A stretch of 64,000 nucleotides of DNA from Chitinophaga sp. S165. GTDB taxonomy: Bacteria; Bacteroidota; Bacteroidia; Chitinophagales; Chitinophagaceae. Both the position numbers and the translations under genes were made by a program. The notes beneath the pieces are model-generated. The model ran no database searches. It worked only from the letters and a program-made list of their open reading frames with translations, and was not told where the DNA came from. Of this stretch, positions 1 to 8,182 are shown piece by piece. The stretch is taken from assembly GCF_003182155.1 (NCBI RefSeq), contig NZ_QGTG01000004.1, positions 477,247-541,246 of the forward strand. Direction: 5' to 3'. Every line of letters starts with the position of its first letter. Positions within the stretch are counted from its first letter, which is position 1.

Positions 1-531
1 GAAATGAAACGTCGTATGCCTGAACTGCCAATGATCTGTGATCCTAGCCACATCAGCGGCCGCCGCGATATTCTGCAGGAAGTTTCTCAGGAAGCGGTTG
101 ACCTGGATTACGATGGTCTGATGCTGGAATCACACATCGATCCTGACAAAGCATGGAGCGATGCGAAACAACAGGTTACTCCTGAAAGACTGGCAGAAAT
201 TTTGGATGGTATCACCTGGCGTCATGAGCGCACAGATCAGAAAGAATTCAACTCTGCGCTGGATAAACTCCGTGGTCAGATCAACCAGATCGATGATGAG
301 ATCATGCTGCTGCTGGGCAACCGTATGAAGATCGCTGAGAAGATCGGTATCTACAAGAAAGAGAACAATGTGACCATCCTGCAAACTAACCGCTGGAACG
401 AGATCCTGCAACGCGGTATCTCTAAGGGTGAGAAACTGGGCCTGACAAAAGATTTCATCCTGAAATACTTTGATGCAGTACACCTGGAATCCATCAACAG
501 GCAGAACAGAGTGATGAACGAAGACAAATAG
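1..531 (+). CDS. Bifunctional DAHP synthase / chorismate mutase, 3' part only
   Basis: The gene is cut by the left window edge; the reading frame is open from base 1, so the true start lies outside. The first ~75 residues match the C-terminal end of the KDO8P-synthase-like DAHP synthase barrel (ICDPSHISGRRDIL, then DYDGLMLESHIDPDKAWSDA), which condenses phosphoenolpyruvate and erythrose-4-phosphate. The remaining ~95 residues are an AroQ-type all-helical chorismate mutase (LRGQINQIDDEIMLLLGNR, then a K-rich helix), which makes prephenate. This fusion is common in Bacteroidota. It sits 14 bp before aroB and opens the visible part of an aro operon, so entry into the pathway and the Phe/Tyr branch point are encoded on one polypeptide. 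Family assignment is firm; the missing N-terminus is not visible. Confidence 0.9.
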   Translation, partial: EMKRRMPELPMICDPSHISGRRDILQEVSQEAVDLDYDGLMLESHIDPDKAWSDAKQQVTPERLAEILDGITWRHERTDQKEFNSALDKLRGQINQIDDEIMLLLGNRMKIAEKIGIYKKENNVTILQTNRWNEILQRGISKGEKLGLTKDFILKYFDAVHLESINRQNRVMNEDK

Positions 532-545
532 ACTTAATACAAAAT

Positions 546-1571
546 ATGAGAACGTTATCTTACCAGTTCCAGCATAGTAATACGAAATATTATCTGGGAG
601 AAAGCCTGCAACAGCTGGGCAATTATGCCGATCCATCCAGAACAGTACTGGTAGTGGATGAGAATGTGGATCAACACCACGGGCAAAAATTGGCTGGCTG
701 GCGAAAGCTGGTGATCCCGGATGGAGAAGAGAACAAAAGCGGTGAAGTCCTTGAGCAGATCATCAATGGTCTGATCGAACTGGAAGCAGACCGCAAAACC
801 ATGCTGATAGGTATTGGCGGTGGTATGACCACTGACCTGACCGGCTATGCGGCCAGCATTTACATGCGGGGCATGCCAGTAGGTTTTGTTCCTACTACTT
901 TGCTGGCACAGGTGGATGCGTCTATTGGTGGCAAGAACGGTATCAACCATGGTAAACATAAGAACATGCTGGGTACCATCCGCCAGCCGGAGTTCATTCT
1001 GTTTGATTATTCACTGCCGCTGACAATGCCGGCAGAAGAATGGCACAACGGCTTTGCGGAGATCATCAAGTATGCGTGCATTCTCGATGCCAGCCTGTTC
1101 ACCTACCTGGAAGACAACCGTGATAAAGCTATGCAGCGCGATGTGGCCGTACTGGAATACCTGGTGGAACGTTCTGTGGAACTGAAAACCAAAGTAGTGC
1201 TGGAAGATGAATTTGAGACTGCGTCAAGACGCTGGCTTAACTTTGGCCATACGCTCGGACATGCTGTGGAGAAGATCGAGAACATTGCACATGGCAGGGC
1301 AGTGGCCATCGGTATGGTAGCTGCCGCCAAGATCTCAGAAAAGCTGAAAGGATTGCCTGTTGATCAGACCAACAGGTTGATCCGCCTCATTAATGATTAC
1401 CAGTTGCCGGTTACGCTGACCTCTAACAAGGAAGAAGTGTTCAACATCTTCAAGCTGGATAAGAAGCGGGAAAAAGATGCGATTCATTTTGTACTGCTCG
1501 AAGAAATAGGGAAGGCTACTACACAGCCTGTGCCTATTGCAGAACTGAAGCAAATGCTGGATGAACTATAA
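546..1571 (+). CDS. aroB: 3-dehydroquinate synthase
   Basis: Second shikimate-pathway enzyme; converts DAHP to 3-dehydroquinate using NAD+ and a divalent metal in the cytoplasm. At 341 residues it is close to the family length. The dinucleotide loop GIGGGMTTD is at residues 89-97, the substrate-binding stretch QVDASIGGKNGINHGKHK at 122-139, and the metal-ligand region includes E172 (FAEIIKYA), NFGHTLGHA at 232-240 and H249. The ATG follows the DAHPS-CM stop by 14 bp and aroA starts 11 bp after its stop, so it is co-transcribed with both. Confidence 0.95.
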   Translation: MRTLSYQFQHSNTKYYLGESLQQLGNYADPSRTVLVVDENVDQHHGQKLAGWRKLVIPDGEENKSGEVLEQIINGLIELEADRKTMLIGIGGGMTTDLTGYAASIYMRGMPVGFVPTTLLAQVDASIGGKNGINHGKHKNMLGTIRQPEFILFDYSLPLTMPAEEWHNGFAEIIKYACILDASLFTYLEDNRDKAMQRDVAVLEYLVERSVELKTKVVLEDEFETASRRWLNFGHTLGHAVEKIENIAHGRAVAIGMVAAAKISEKLKGLPVDQTNRLIRLINDYQLPVTLTSNKEEVFNIFKLDKKREKDAIHFVLLEEIGKATTQPVPIAELKQMLDEL

Positions 1572-1582
1572 AACTAAAAATT

Positions 1583-2869
1583 ATGCAAGTAACAATATCA
1601 CCCGGCGCTATCAGTGGTACAGTGACCGCCAATCCATCCAAAAGTGCTATGCAACGTGCTGTTGCGGCAGCGCTGCTGAGCAATGGTACCAGCATTATCC
1701 GCAATCCCGGTCTGAGCAATGACTGCCTGGCTGCGTTGGATGTGGCCGGAAAACTGGGTGCCGTTATCAAACGTAATGAGGACCATGTTGAAATTATAAG
1801 CAAAGGGATCTATCCTGCTGCTGAAAATAAAGAGATCAATTGCGGGGAGTCCGGTCTCGGTATCCGCATGTTCACGCCTATTGCGGCCCTCTCAGATCAG
1901 GCAATTACCATCAACGGACATGGTAGTCTCACTACCCGCCCGATGGACTTCTTTGAAGCAGTATTGCCTCAACTGGATGTAAAATGCACCACCCGTGAAG
2001 GGAAACTCCCATTGAACATACAAGGTCCGCTGAAAGCTAAGAACATCACCATTGATGGCTCACTGAGCTCCCAGTTCCTCACCGGTCTGCTGATGGCATA
2101 TGGTGCAGTAGCGGAAGATGTGACCATCACCGTAAAAGATCTGAAAAGCAAACCTTACATCGCACTAACACTGCAACTGATGGAGCAGTTTGGTGTACAG
2201 GTAAAAGAAGAGAACTTTGAAAAATTCCACTTTGGTAAACGCCAGGCTTACAAGGCCGGTGAATATACAGTGGAAGGAGACTGGAGTGGTGCTGCGTTCC
2301 TGCTGGTAGCTGCGGCTGTAGCCGGTAAAGCAGAAGTACATCATCTAAATACACAATCTGCACAATCAGATAAAGCCATCCTGGAGGCCCTTGAAAAAGC
2401 AGGTGCATCATTGTTGCCAGGTGTCTTTACTGTGATCGTGGAGAAAAATAAACTGCAGGCTTTCGACTTCGATGCAACTGACTGTCCTGACCTGTTTCCT
2501 CCGTTGGTAGCCCTTGCTGCTAATTGCGAAGGCACTACAAAGATCATTGGTGTGAACAGACTGGCGCATAAAGAAAGTGACCGTGGCAAGACCTTGCAGG
2601 AGGAATTTGGTAAAATGGGTATCACCATTGATCTGCACGGCGATGAGATGTTGGTACACGGCGGCACTGGCATTAAAGGAGCCGTTGTAAGTTCCCACAA
2701 TGACCATCGTATCGCGATGGCCTGTGCAGTAGCTGCTCTTACAGCAGATGCGCCGGTGATCATCGAAGATGCAGAAGCCATTAACAAATCATATCCTGAG
2801 TTCTATGAACATTTGGAGAAGATCGGTGGTATAGTAAAAAAGCAGGGATCAGTAAGCCTGACGCATTAA
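1583..2869 (+). CDS. aroA: 3-phosphoshikimate 1-carboxyvinyltransferase (EPSP synthase)
   Basis: Transfers the enolpyruvyl group of PEP to shikimate-3-phosphate. The 428-residue protein has the N-terminal substrate motif NPSKSAMQRA (residues 17-26, K20/S21), CGESGLGIRMF at 88-98 where most orthologues carry an NSGT-type motif, the hinge region SLSSQFLTGLLMA, the catalytic DCPDLFPPLVALAA block, and HNDHRIAMA near the C-terminus. The Glu-Ser-Gly-Leu-Gly variant of the PEP loop is something I associate with Bacteroidota enzymes, but that is recall rather than a check. It lies in the aro operon between aroB and aroC. Confidence 0.94.
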   Translation: MQVTISPGAISGTVTANPSKSAMQRAVAAALLSNGTSIIRNPGLSNDCLAALDVAGKLGAVIKRNEDHVEIISKGIYPAAENKEINCGESGLGIRMFTPIAALSDQAITINGHGSLTTRPMDFFEAVLPQLDVKCTTREGKLPLNIQGPLKAKNITIDGSLSSQFLTGLLMAYGAVAEDVTITVKDLKSKPYIALTLQLMEQFGVQVKEENFEKFHFGKRQAYKAGEYTVEGDWSGAAFLLVAAAVAGKAEVHHLNTQSAQSDKAILEALEKAGASLLPGVFTVIVEKNKLQAFDFDATDCPDLFPPLVALAANCEGTTKIIGVNRLAHKESDRGKTLQEEFGKMGITIDLHGDEMLVHGGTGIKGAVVSSHNDHRIAMACAVAALTADAPVIIEDAEAINKSYPEFYEHLEKIGGIVKKQGSVSLTH

Positions 2870-2879
2870 TAGAAGCAGG

Positions 2880-2916
2880 GCTAACTAAAAAGGATAGATC
2901 GTCTCTTTTAGTCAGC
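2880..2916 (+). other. Hairpin between aroA and aroC
   Basis: GCTAACTAAAA (2880-2890) pairs with TTTTAGTCAGC (2906-2916) with one mismatch and a 15-nt loop. No U tract follows directly (GCTGAAAAAAT), so it is not a good intrinsic terminator. It may protect or process the mRNA between the two cistrons. Confidence 0.4.
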
Positions 2917-2938
2917 GCTGAAAAAATACACAAACAGC

Positions 2939-3934
2939 ATGAACAGCTTTGGTAGATTATTCCGGGTGAATGTTTTTGGAGAATCGCATGGCGCCAGCGT
3001 AGGCGTGAATATTGATGGTATTCCTGCCGGTATTCCGCTTACACAGGAAGATTTCCTGCCTGACCTGGAAAGACGTAAAGCCGGTGCCAAGGGTACCACA
3101 CCCCGTAAGGAAGAGGATCTGCCTTACATCAAATCCGGTGTATTTAACGATCGCACAACAGGTGCTCCTATTACAATATTATTTGAGAACAACAATACCC
3201 GCAGTACTGACTATGAGAAACTGCGTGAGTTTCCCCGTCCCGGTCATGCAGACTTTGTGGCTACCCACAAATATGGTGGCTTTGAAGATTATCGTGGCGG
3301 AGGTCATTTCAGCGGTCGTCTGACCCTGAACTTGGTTGCAGCTGGTGTGATCGCTAAAAAGATCCTCGGGCCTGGTATTTCCGTAAAGGCTACATTGATC
3401 GAAGTAGGTGGTTTGCCTGATGCTGAAAAGGGACTGGAAGCAGCAATTGCTGCTAAAGATTCCGTAGGTGGTATCGTGGAATGTGTTGTTGAAGGATTGC
3501 CTATCGGTCTCGGAGAGCCTTTCTTTGATTCTGTGGAATCCACTATCGCGCATGCCGTATTCTCTATCCCCGCTATTAAGGGCATCGAGTTCGGTTCTGG
3601 TTTTGCCGCTGCCCGCATGAAAGGAGTAGAGCATAATGATGCCATCCTGGATGCAACAGGTAAAACGGCTACCAACCACGCTGGTGGGGTAGTAGGAGGT
3701 ATCACGAACGGTAATCCCCTGGTATTCCGTGTGGCCGTAAAGCCTACCTCCAGCACACCTAAAGAACAACACACACTCAATATAAAAAGCGGTGAAGTGG
3801 AAAGCTTCAGCGTAAAAGGACGTCACGACCTCTGTATCGCACTGAGGGTACCGGTAGTGCTGGAAGCTGTAGCAGCTATGGCCCTGGCTGACTTTATGCT
3901 GCTCGAGCAAAGAAGCGGCAGAGTGTTTAAATAA
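2939..3934 (+). CDS. aroC: Chorismate synthase
   Basis: Final step of the pathway: FMNH2-dependent anti-1,4-elimination of phosphate from EPSP to give chorismate. At 331 residues it is slightly shorter than the ~360 of many orthologues, yet all signature blocks are present: GESHGASVGVNIDGIPAGIP at the N-terminus, RRKAGAKGTTPRKEED, FEDYRGGGHFSGRLT, ARMKGVEHND, NHAGGVVGGITNGNPL and the C-terminal GRHDLCIALRVPVVLEA. ATG 69 bp after aroA with a hairpin between them; last gene of the visible aro cluster, closed by the terminator just downstream. Confidence 0.95.
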   Translation: MNSFGRLFRVNVFGESHGASVGVNIDGIPAGIPLTQEDFLPDLERRKAGAKGTTPRKEEDLPYIKSGVFNDRTTGAPITILFENNNTRSTDYEKLREFPRPGHADFVATHKYGGFEDYRGGGHFSGRLTLNLVAAGVIAKKILGPGISVKATLIEVGGLPDAEKGLEAAIAAKDSVGGIVECVVEGLPIGLGEPFFDSVESTIAHAVFSIPAIKGIEFGSGFAAARMKGVEHNDAILDATGKTATNHAGGVVGGITNGNPLVFRVAVKPTSSTPKEQHTLNIKSGEVESFSVKGRHDLCIALRVPVVLEAVAAMALADFMLLEQRSGRVFK

Positions 3935-3960
3935 TAGCTTTTACTCCCTTGAGAGGATAC

Positions 3961-3995
3961 AAAAAAGGCGAATGAGATACTCATTCGCCTTTTTC
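3961..3995. terminator. Bidirectional intrinsic terminator between aroC and FKBP gene
   Basis: AAAAGGCGAATGA and TCATTCGCCTTTT form a 13-bp stem around a GATAC loop, with A and T tracts on either side. It lies between convergent genes and can serve both strands. Confidence 0.9.
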
Positions 3996-4010
3996 TATTT
4001 TAAGCTAAAA

Positions 4011-4736
4011 CTATTTTTCAATCGCGATCAGTTCTACTTCAAACACCAGGGTGCTGTTAGGACCGATTTTCGGACCTGCCTGACGGTCGCCGTAAGCCAG
4101 ATCGGAAGGGATGAACAACTTCCATTTAGAACCTACAGGCATCAGCTGTAAAGCTTCTGTCCAGCCTTTGATAACACCGCTAACAGGGAAGGAGATAGGC
4201 TGACCTCTCTCTACAGAACTATCGAAAACAGTACCGTCTATCAACGTACCATGATAGTGTGTTTTTACCTTGTCATTGATGGTTGGTTTAGGACCGGTAC
4301 CTTCTGTGACAATCTGGTACTGTAAACCGCTAGGCAGTGCAACCACGCCTGGTTTGGTTTTATTTTCCGCCAGGAACTGTTCGCCGGCAGCCTTGTTTTT
4401 TTGCATTTTCTCAGCTTTTAACTGTTGTAAATAATCACTAACACTCATATTACCTTGTTCTTTTGTTATTAATGGTGTGCCCCCGCTAACAGCTTCTTTC
4501 AGCGCTTTTGCCAGTATATCGGTCTTAACGCTGTCGAGGCCCTGGGTTTTCAGCATGTTGCCAAATTCCAGGCCAATAGCATAACTGATGGTATCCAGTT
4601 TTGTTTGCAATAAAGGGGCCGGTGCTACAGCTACCGGAACTTCCTCATCTTTTTTGGATTTCTTCTTCTTCTTTTGTGCGTAACCAGGAAGGGTAGCCAC
4701 GCCCAAAATTCCAAGTAATAGGGCTTTTCTGATCAT
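4011..4736 (-). CDS. FKBP-type peptidyl-prolyl cis-trans isomerase, secreted
   Basis: A 241-residue periplasmic proline isomerase. An SPI signal peptide (MIRKALLLGILGVATLPGYA, cut before Q) is followed by a Lys-rich linker, an FKBP-N dimerisation-like region (SYAIGLEFGNMLKTQGLD, ~50-125) and the FKBP catalytic domain (~135-241). The catalytic pocket residues are recognisable in KTHYHGTLIDGTVFDSS, VIKGWTEAL and LAYGDRQAG. This layout is that of Mip/FkpA proteins that assist folding of envelope proteins. It lies 71 bp downstream of the S15 hydrolase gene on the same strand; a hairpin TCCTGC/GCAGGA lies in that gap. Confidence 0.92.
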   Translation of the reverse strand: MIRKALLLGILGVATLPGYAQKKKKKSKKDEEVPVAVAPAPLLQTKLDTISYAIGLEFGNMLKTQGLDSVKTDILAKALKEAVSGGTPLITKEQGNMSVSDYLQQLKAEKMQKNKAAGEQFLAENKTKPGVVALPSGLQYQIVTEGTGPKPTINDKVKTHYHGTLIDGTVFDSSVERGQPISFPVSGVIKGWTEALQLMPVGSKWKLFIPSDLAYGDRQAGPKIGPNSTLVFEVELIAIEK

Positions 4737-4807
4737 ATAATGGTTTATTGAACTGTACTAAAATACTCCTGCAGGACACCCCGCAGGAATGGCCTGCAAG
4801 TTAGTAA

Positions 4808-6706
4808 CTATTTGATTACCGGCAACTCTATATGAGAAGCGTGCTGAGCGTCGTGGTAAATACGGATGTCTGCTTTGCGGAAATCTTTATCATCACAGGT
4901 ATAGATGTTGGTAAACACCTGGGGATTCCTATCCACCAGTGGGAACCAGCTGCTTTGTACCTGTACCATGATCTTATGCCCTTTTTTGAAAGTATGAGCG
5001 ATGTCCGGCATATTAAAATTAACGTCAGTAGGCGTATTAGGCTTAAAGGCCTCAGGCTTTTCAAAGCTGTTACGATACTTGCCACGCATGATCTCGCCGC
5101 GTACCAGCATCTGATAACCTCCCATCGGATAAGTGGCGGAAGGTACCCTGCGGTGATCGCTAGGGGCCTCCTGCTCATATTTGAAATCGTTCGGGAACAC
5201 GTCGATCAGCTTCACTACAAAGTCTGCGTCAGTACCACTGGTACTTACCACCAGTTTGGCCACCAGCGGACCTGCCACTGTTACGTCTTCTGTTAGTACC
5301 GAAGTTTCAAATACAGCCACGTCCGGACGTCTTGCAGCAAAGCGCTGATCGTCCGTCATGTAGTTGATGGTACGGTTAAAATGTACATCTTCAGTGTATG
5401 GCACCGGTTTCGCAGGATCACTTACGTATTCGGTAAAGCTACCCGCATTAAGCGGTTTGCTGAAGTCCAGTTTACCATTAGCCTGCAGATACAGCGATTT
5501 GTTCTGCATATTAGCCAGTGGCCATTGTGACAATTTATGCCATCGATTTTCTCCCGTGAAGAAGATAGTGGCTTCGGCAATACTGTCCGCCGTTCCTTTC
5601 CCTTTCAGGTAGTAGTTGAAGAAAGGTACTTCTACATTTTCCTGGTACCAATAGGAGGTCGCACTGCCAAAGTGTACATTACCCAGGGAAGAGCCATTGT
5701 TTGTTCTCGAAGACCATTGTCCGTGATACCAAGGCCCCATTACAATACGGTTGTTAGCTTTACCGCTTTGTTTTTCAATAGCTTTATAAGTGTTCCAGGC
5801 GCCGAAGCAGTCTTCCGCATCGAACAGACCGCCTACTTCCAGCATAGCCGGTTGTACGCTGGTCAGGAATTGCCTTACGTTACGGGCTTTCCACCAGTTG
5901 TCCAGGTCAGGATGCGCCATGATATCCTTCCAGAAAGCAATGCTGTCACCCATTAAGCGGGTGAAGTTCTTTACGGCTCCTGTACGGAGGTAAAAGTCGT
6001 AGTTGTCATTATTGTGGTACTCAAAACCGGTAGGGCCAACTGTAGTAGGTTTGGGTCTTGGTTTACCAAAGCTGGTATAGAATGCGAAGGCGTCTGTAAT
6101 AAAAAAGGCGCCATTATGGTGAAAGTCGTCTCCGATGAACCAGTCAGTAACCGGCGCTTGTGGGCTAACGGCCTTTAATGCCGGGTGACCGCTCAACGCG
6201 GCCATAGTAGAATAGAAGCCTGGATAAGAAATACCCAATACGCCCACATTGCCGTTATTGTTTTCCAGGTTCTTTACCAGCCAGTCGATCGTGTCGTAGG
6301 TATCACTGGCTTCATCGATGTCCTGTTTGTTCTTTTTATTGGGATTATAAGGCCGTACGTCCACGAAAGTACCCTCACTCATCCAACGGCCTCTCACGTC
6401 CTGCATAACGAAATAATAGCCCTCGCGCAGGTACGTATTAAAGTGACTGCCCCACAGCGGTAGCCATTTATCTTCTCCGTAAGGCGCACACGAATAAGGT
6501 GTACGGGACATGAGGATGGGATGTTTCTCCGATTTGTCTTTCGGCATGTAGATGGAGGTGAACAATTTTACCCCATCACGCATTGGGATGTACACCTCTT
6601 TTTTGATGAAGTTCTCACGCACCCATGCAGAGTCCTGATTGATGCCTTTCACGCAGGAAGCGTGGAGGAATAACGCTGCAATCATCAGCGATAGCAATTT
6701 TCTCAT
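4808..6706 (-). CDS. CocE/NonD (X-Pro dipeptidyl-peptidase S15) family hydrolase, lipoprotein
   Basis: A 632-residue serine hydrolase. I start it at 6706, not at the longer frame opening at 6877: the internal Met begins a clear lipoprotein signal (MRKLLSLMIAALFLHASC), and the extra N-terminal residues would overlap the upstream YjbR gene in another frame. The alpha/beta hydrolase domain carries the nucleophile motif GISYPG (S160), the oxyanion region MQDVRGRW, a candidate Asp in GGLFDAED and a candidate His in GPWYHGQW. A C-terminal jelly-roll typical of S15/CocE enzymes follows (TDADFVVKLIDVFPND). Family members act on acyl-proline peptides, alpha-amino-acid esters or cocaine-like esters; the substrate here cannot be read from sequence. 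Confidence 0.88.
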   Translation of the reverse strand: MRKLLSLMIAALFLHASCVKGINQDSAWVRENFIKKEVYIPMRDGVKLFTSIYMPKDKSEKHPILMSRTPYSCAPYGEDKWLPLWGSHFNTYLREGYYFVMQDVRGRWMSEGTFVDVRPYNPNKKNKQDIDEASDTYDTIDWLVKNLENNNGNVGVLGISYPGFYSTMAALSGHPALKAVSPQAPVTDWFIGDDFHHNGAFFITDAFAFYTSFGKPRPKPTTVGPTGFEYHNNDNYDFYLRTGAVKNFTRLMGDSIAFWKDIMAHPDLDNWWKARNVRQFLTSVQPAMLEVGGLFDAEDCFGAWNTYKAIEKQSGKANNRIVMGPWYHGQWSSRTNNGSSLGNVHFGSATSYWYQENVEVPFFNYYLKGKGTADSIAEATIFFTGENRWHKLSQWPLANMQNKSLYLQANGKLDFSKPLNAGSFTEYVSDPAKPVPYTEDVHFNRTINYMTDDQRFAARRPDVAVFETSVLTEDVTVAGPLVAKLVVSTSGTDADFVVKLIDVFPNDFKYEQEAPSDHRRVPSATYPMGGYQMLVRGEIMRGKYRNSFEKPEAFKPNTPTDVNFNMPDIAHTFKKGHKIMVQVQSSWFPLVDRNPQVFTNIYTCDDKDFRKADIRIYHDAQHASHIELPVIK

Positions 6707-6753
6707 AAGTCGTTTTAATGATTTTGTTAGGTCTGGACAGTTTGTCTGTGTTC

Positions 6754-7104
6754 TTAGGATGACAGGCTCTCCCTGTCTTTTTTGGGCAATGATTTTACTA
6801 CCAGGTCGTAAGAGTCTCTGATCCACTGATAGAGCAAACGGCTTGGTATATTGGAATGTACGTCTACCGTATTCCAATGTTTCTTATTCATATGATAGCC
6901 GGGTGTAACACCGTCATATCGTTCCCTTAGTTCAACCGCTATTTCAGGATCGCACTTCAGGTTGATCGAGTCAAAGCTATCAACGTTAGTGAGTGAGAAC
7001 ATCTTACCTTTTACCTTGTATACAAGAGTTTCTTCACCGAACGGAAACTCTTCCGTAACGCCTGGCAACGATAAACAATATTCCCGGAATTGTTCAATAT
7101 TCAT
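6754..7104 (-). CDS. MmcQ/YjbR family protein
   Basis: A 116-residue cytoplasmic protein matching the YjbR/MmcQ fold: N-terminal MNIEQFREYCLSLPGVTEEF, FGEETLVYKVKGKMFSL, then the KCDPEIAVELRE and GYHMNKKHWNTVDV blocks. The family has a double-wing, DNA-binding-like fold, but its biochemical role is not established. The gene lies 47 bp before the S15 hydrolase on the same strand, so they may be co-transcribed. Confidence 0.85.
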   Translation of the reverse strand: MNIEQFREYCLSLPGVTEEFPFGEETLVYKVKGKMFSLTNVDSFDSINLKCDPEIAVELRERYDGVTPGYHMNKKHWNTVDVHSNIPSRLLYQWIRDSYDLVVKSLPKKDRESLSS

Positions 7105-7144
7105 ATCCGTAGTAATGTGAAGTCAAGCTAGATACGGTCAAAGA

Positions 7145-7180
7145 TAAAAAAAAGAGGCCAACCTTCTGGAAGATTGGCCC
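7145..7180 (-). terminator. Intrinsic terminator after the small membrane protein gene
   Basis: On the minus strand GGGCCAATCTTCCAGAAGG and TTGGCC fold into a stem (GGCCAA at 7156-7161 with TTGGCC at 7174-7179, plus inner CTTC/GAAG), followed by a run of T. It ends the 7243-7761 transcript. Confidence 0.85.
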
Positions 7181-7242
7181 TTGTTATAAATAGAGGTTGA
7201 TAGTTCACTACATGCAGCAGATATGGTTGGTTTATGATGAAT

Positions 7243-7761
7243 TTAAAGCTTGGTGATAGCGAGGATCACGCGGGAATAACGCCCGTATACGATCTCTACC
7301 TGCTGACCGGCTTTGAAATCATCCAGTCTGCCACGCATCCAGTAAAACAACCGTTTTCTTTTCCGTACACCTTCCTGTTTTACAATGAAGCTGGTCTGCA
7401 TCTCATTGTTACCCTGGTAGATCATTTCCAGCGGTACCTGGATCTGTCCTTTCTCTAATTTGGTCAGATCCTTTTTGATCGTATAGTAACGTACATCCGT
7501 CACCTTGATCAATGCAAAGATCAGCACTAATACAAAAGACATTAGCCAAACCCAGAACCACACGTTCTTATAGGAGAACAAGGACTGATTGATTTCTTCG
7601 TCGCTGAGACGTTTGGCAAGAAAGAATTGAGGTACAAAAGCGGCGATAATCACTAAAAACACGCCGATAGCAATGAATTTGTAGATCTGCCTAGTGTTCT
7701 TTTTCAACGCATCCTGAAGATGAAATATCTCTTCGGTGGTCATAAAAGAGTAATCCTGCAT
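7243..7761 (-). CDS. Small membrane protein, two transmembrane helices, unknown function
   Basis: A 172-residue protein I do not recognise. A ~25-residue amphipathic N-terminus (TTEEIFHLQDALKKNTRQIY) precedes two predicted membrane helices at ~28-48 (FIAIGVFLVIIAAFVPQFFL) and ~70-90 (VWFWVWLMSFVLVLIFALI), then a ~80-residue basic, beta-rich cytoplasmic tail ending in VEIVYGRYSRVILAI. The layout suggests a membrane-anchored soluble domain, but no enzyme motif is visible. It has its own terminator downstream. Confidence 0.75.
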   Translation of the reverse strand: MQDYSFMTTEEIFHLQDALKKNTRQIYKFIAIGVFLVIIAAFVPQFFLAKRLSDEEINQSLFSYKNVWFWVWLMSFVLVLIFALIKVTDVRYYTIKKDLTKLEKGQIQVPLEMIYQGNNEMQTSFIVKQEGVRKRKRLFYWMRGRLDDFKAGQQVEIVYGRYSRVILAITKL

Positions 7762-8182
7762 AAGTATATTGGTTTTTCTTATATCTAATTTATATAAAAT
7801 ATTATTAAAATAATGATAATGTTTACGCGAATCCTGTCAACTTAGTATTAGTGTGACTTAAGATCTTGGTAATCAGGAAAAGATTTTTTATAGAAACTCC
7901 GGGATATTACATACAAAAGACAAATCAGCAGATACAGAATTGTGTGGCAACGCACAAATTGCAGCGCCGGTACTCAAATTTTCCTCATCTGAAAACATCT
8001 TTACCATTAACGGAATAAATTACCATTAACGGAATTTCATCTTCTGATATATGGTTGTAAATAAGAGGGTTACGATTTAATAAGTAAAATTTTCCCAATT
8101 GCGTAAAATGCTATGACGGTAAAACGCATAGTATTGTGGTGATTATCTGACTGGTCAACCCAGATAAATCTATCCCTGCCAA
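7762..8182. other. 421-bp divergent intergenic region upstream of the AraC gene
   Basis: AT-rich region separating the divergent small membrane protein and AraC genes. It holds the direct repeat pair at 8001-8035 and an imperfect inverted repeat CTATG/CATAG at ~8111-8131. No small ORF or RNA gene is evident, and I could not place a confident TAnnTTTG box for the regulator. Confidence 0.6.
8001..8035 (+). promoter_or_regulatory. Direct repeat pair, putative AraC-type operator
   Basis: Two exact copies of TTACCATTAACGGAAT (8001-8016 and 8020-8035), 19 bp apart centre to centre, ~150 bp before the AraC start. The core TACCATnnnCGGA recurs twice upstream of the TonB/HmuY operon at 15966 and 15997. 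Tandem direct half-sites are the usual form of AraC-family sites. Binding is inferred. Confidence 0.6.

Noticed and set aside
130..636. Antisense reading frames over the aro, gcvP, topA, nrdA and asmA genes
   Set aside because: Long opposite-strand frames overlap well-identified genes, have biased composition and no recognisable domain; they are shadows of real codons.
1905..1920. Operator match TACCATCAACGGA in aroA
   Set aside because: It lies inside a well-conserved coding stretch, single and without a partner repeat; treated as chance.
6707..6877. Longer N-terminus of the S15/CocE hydrolase
   Set aside because: It would overlap the YjbR gene and push a perfect lipoprotein signal into the interior.
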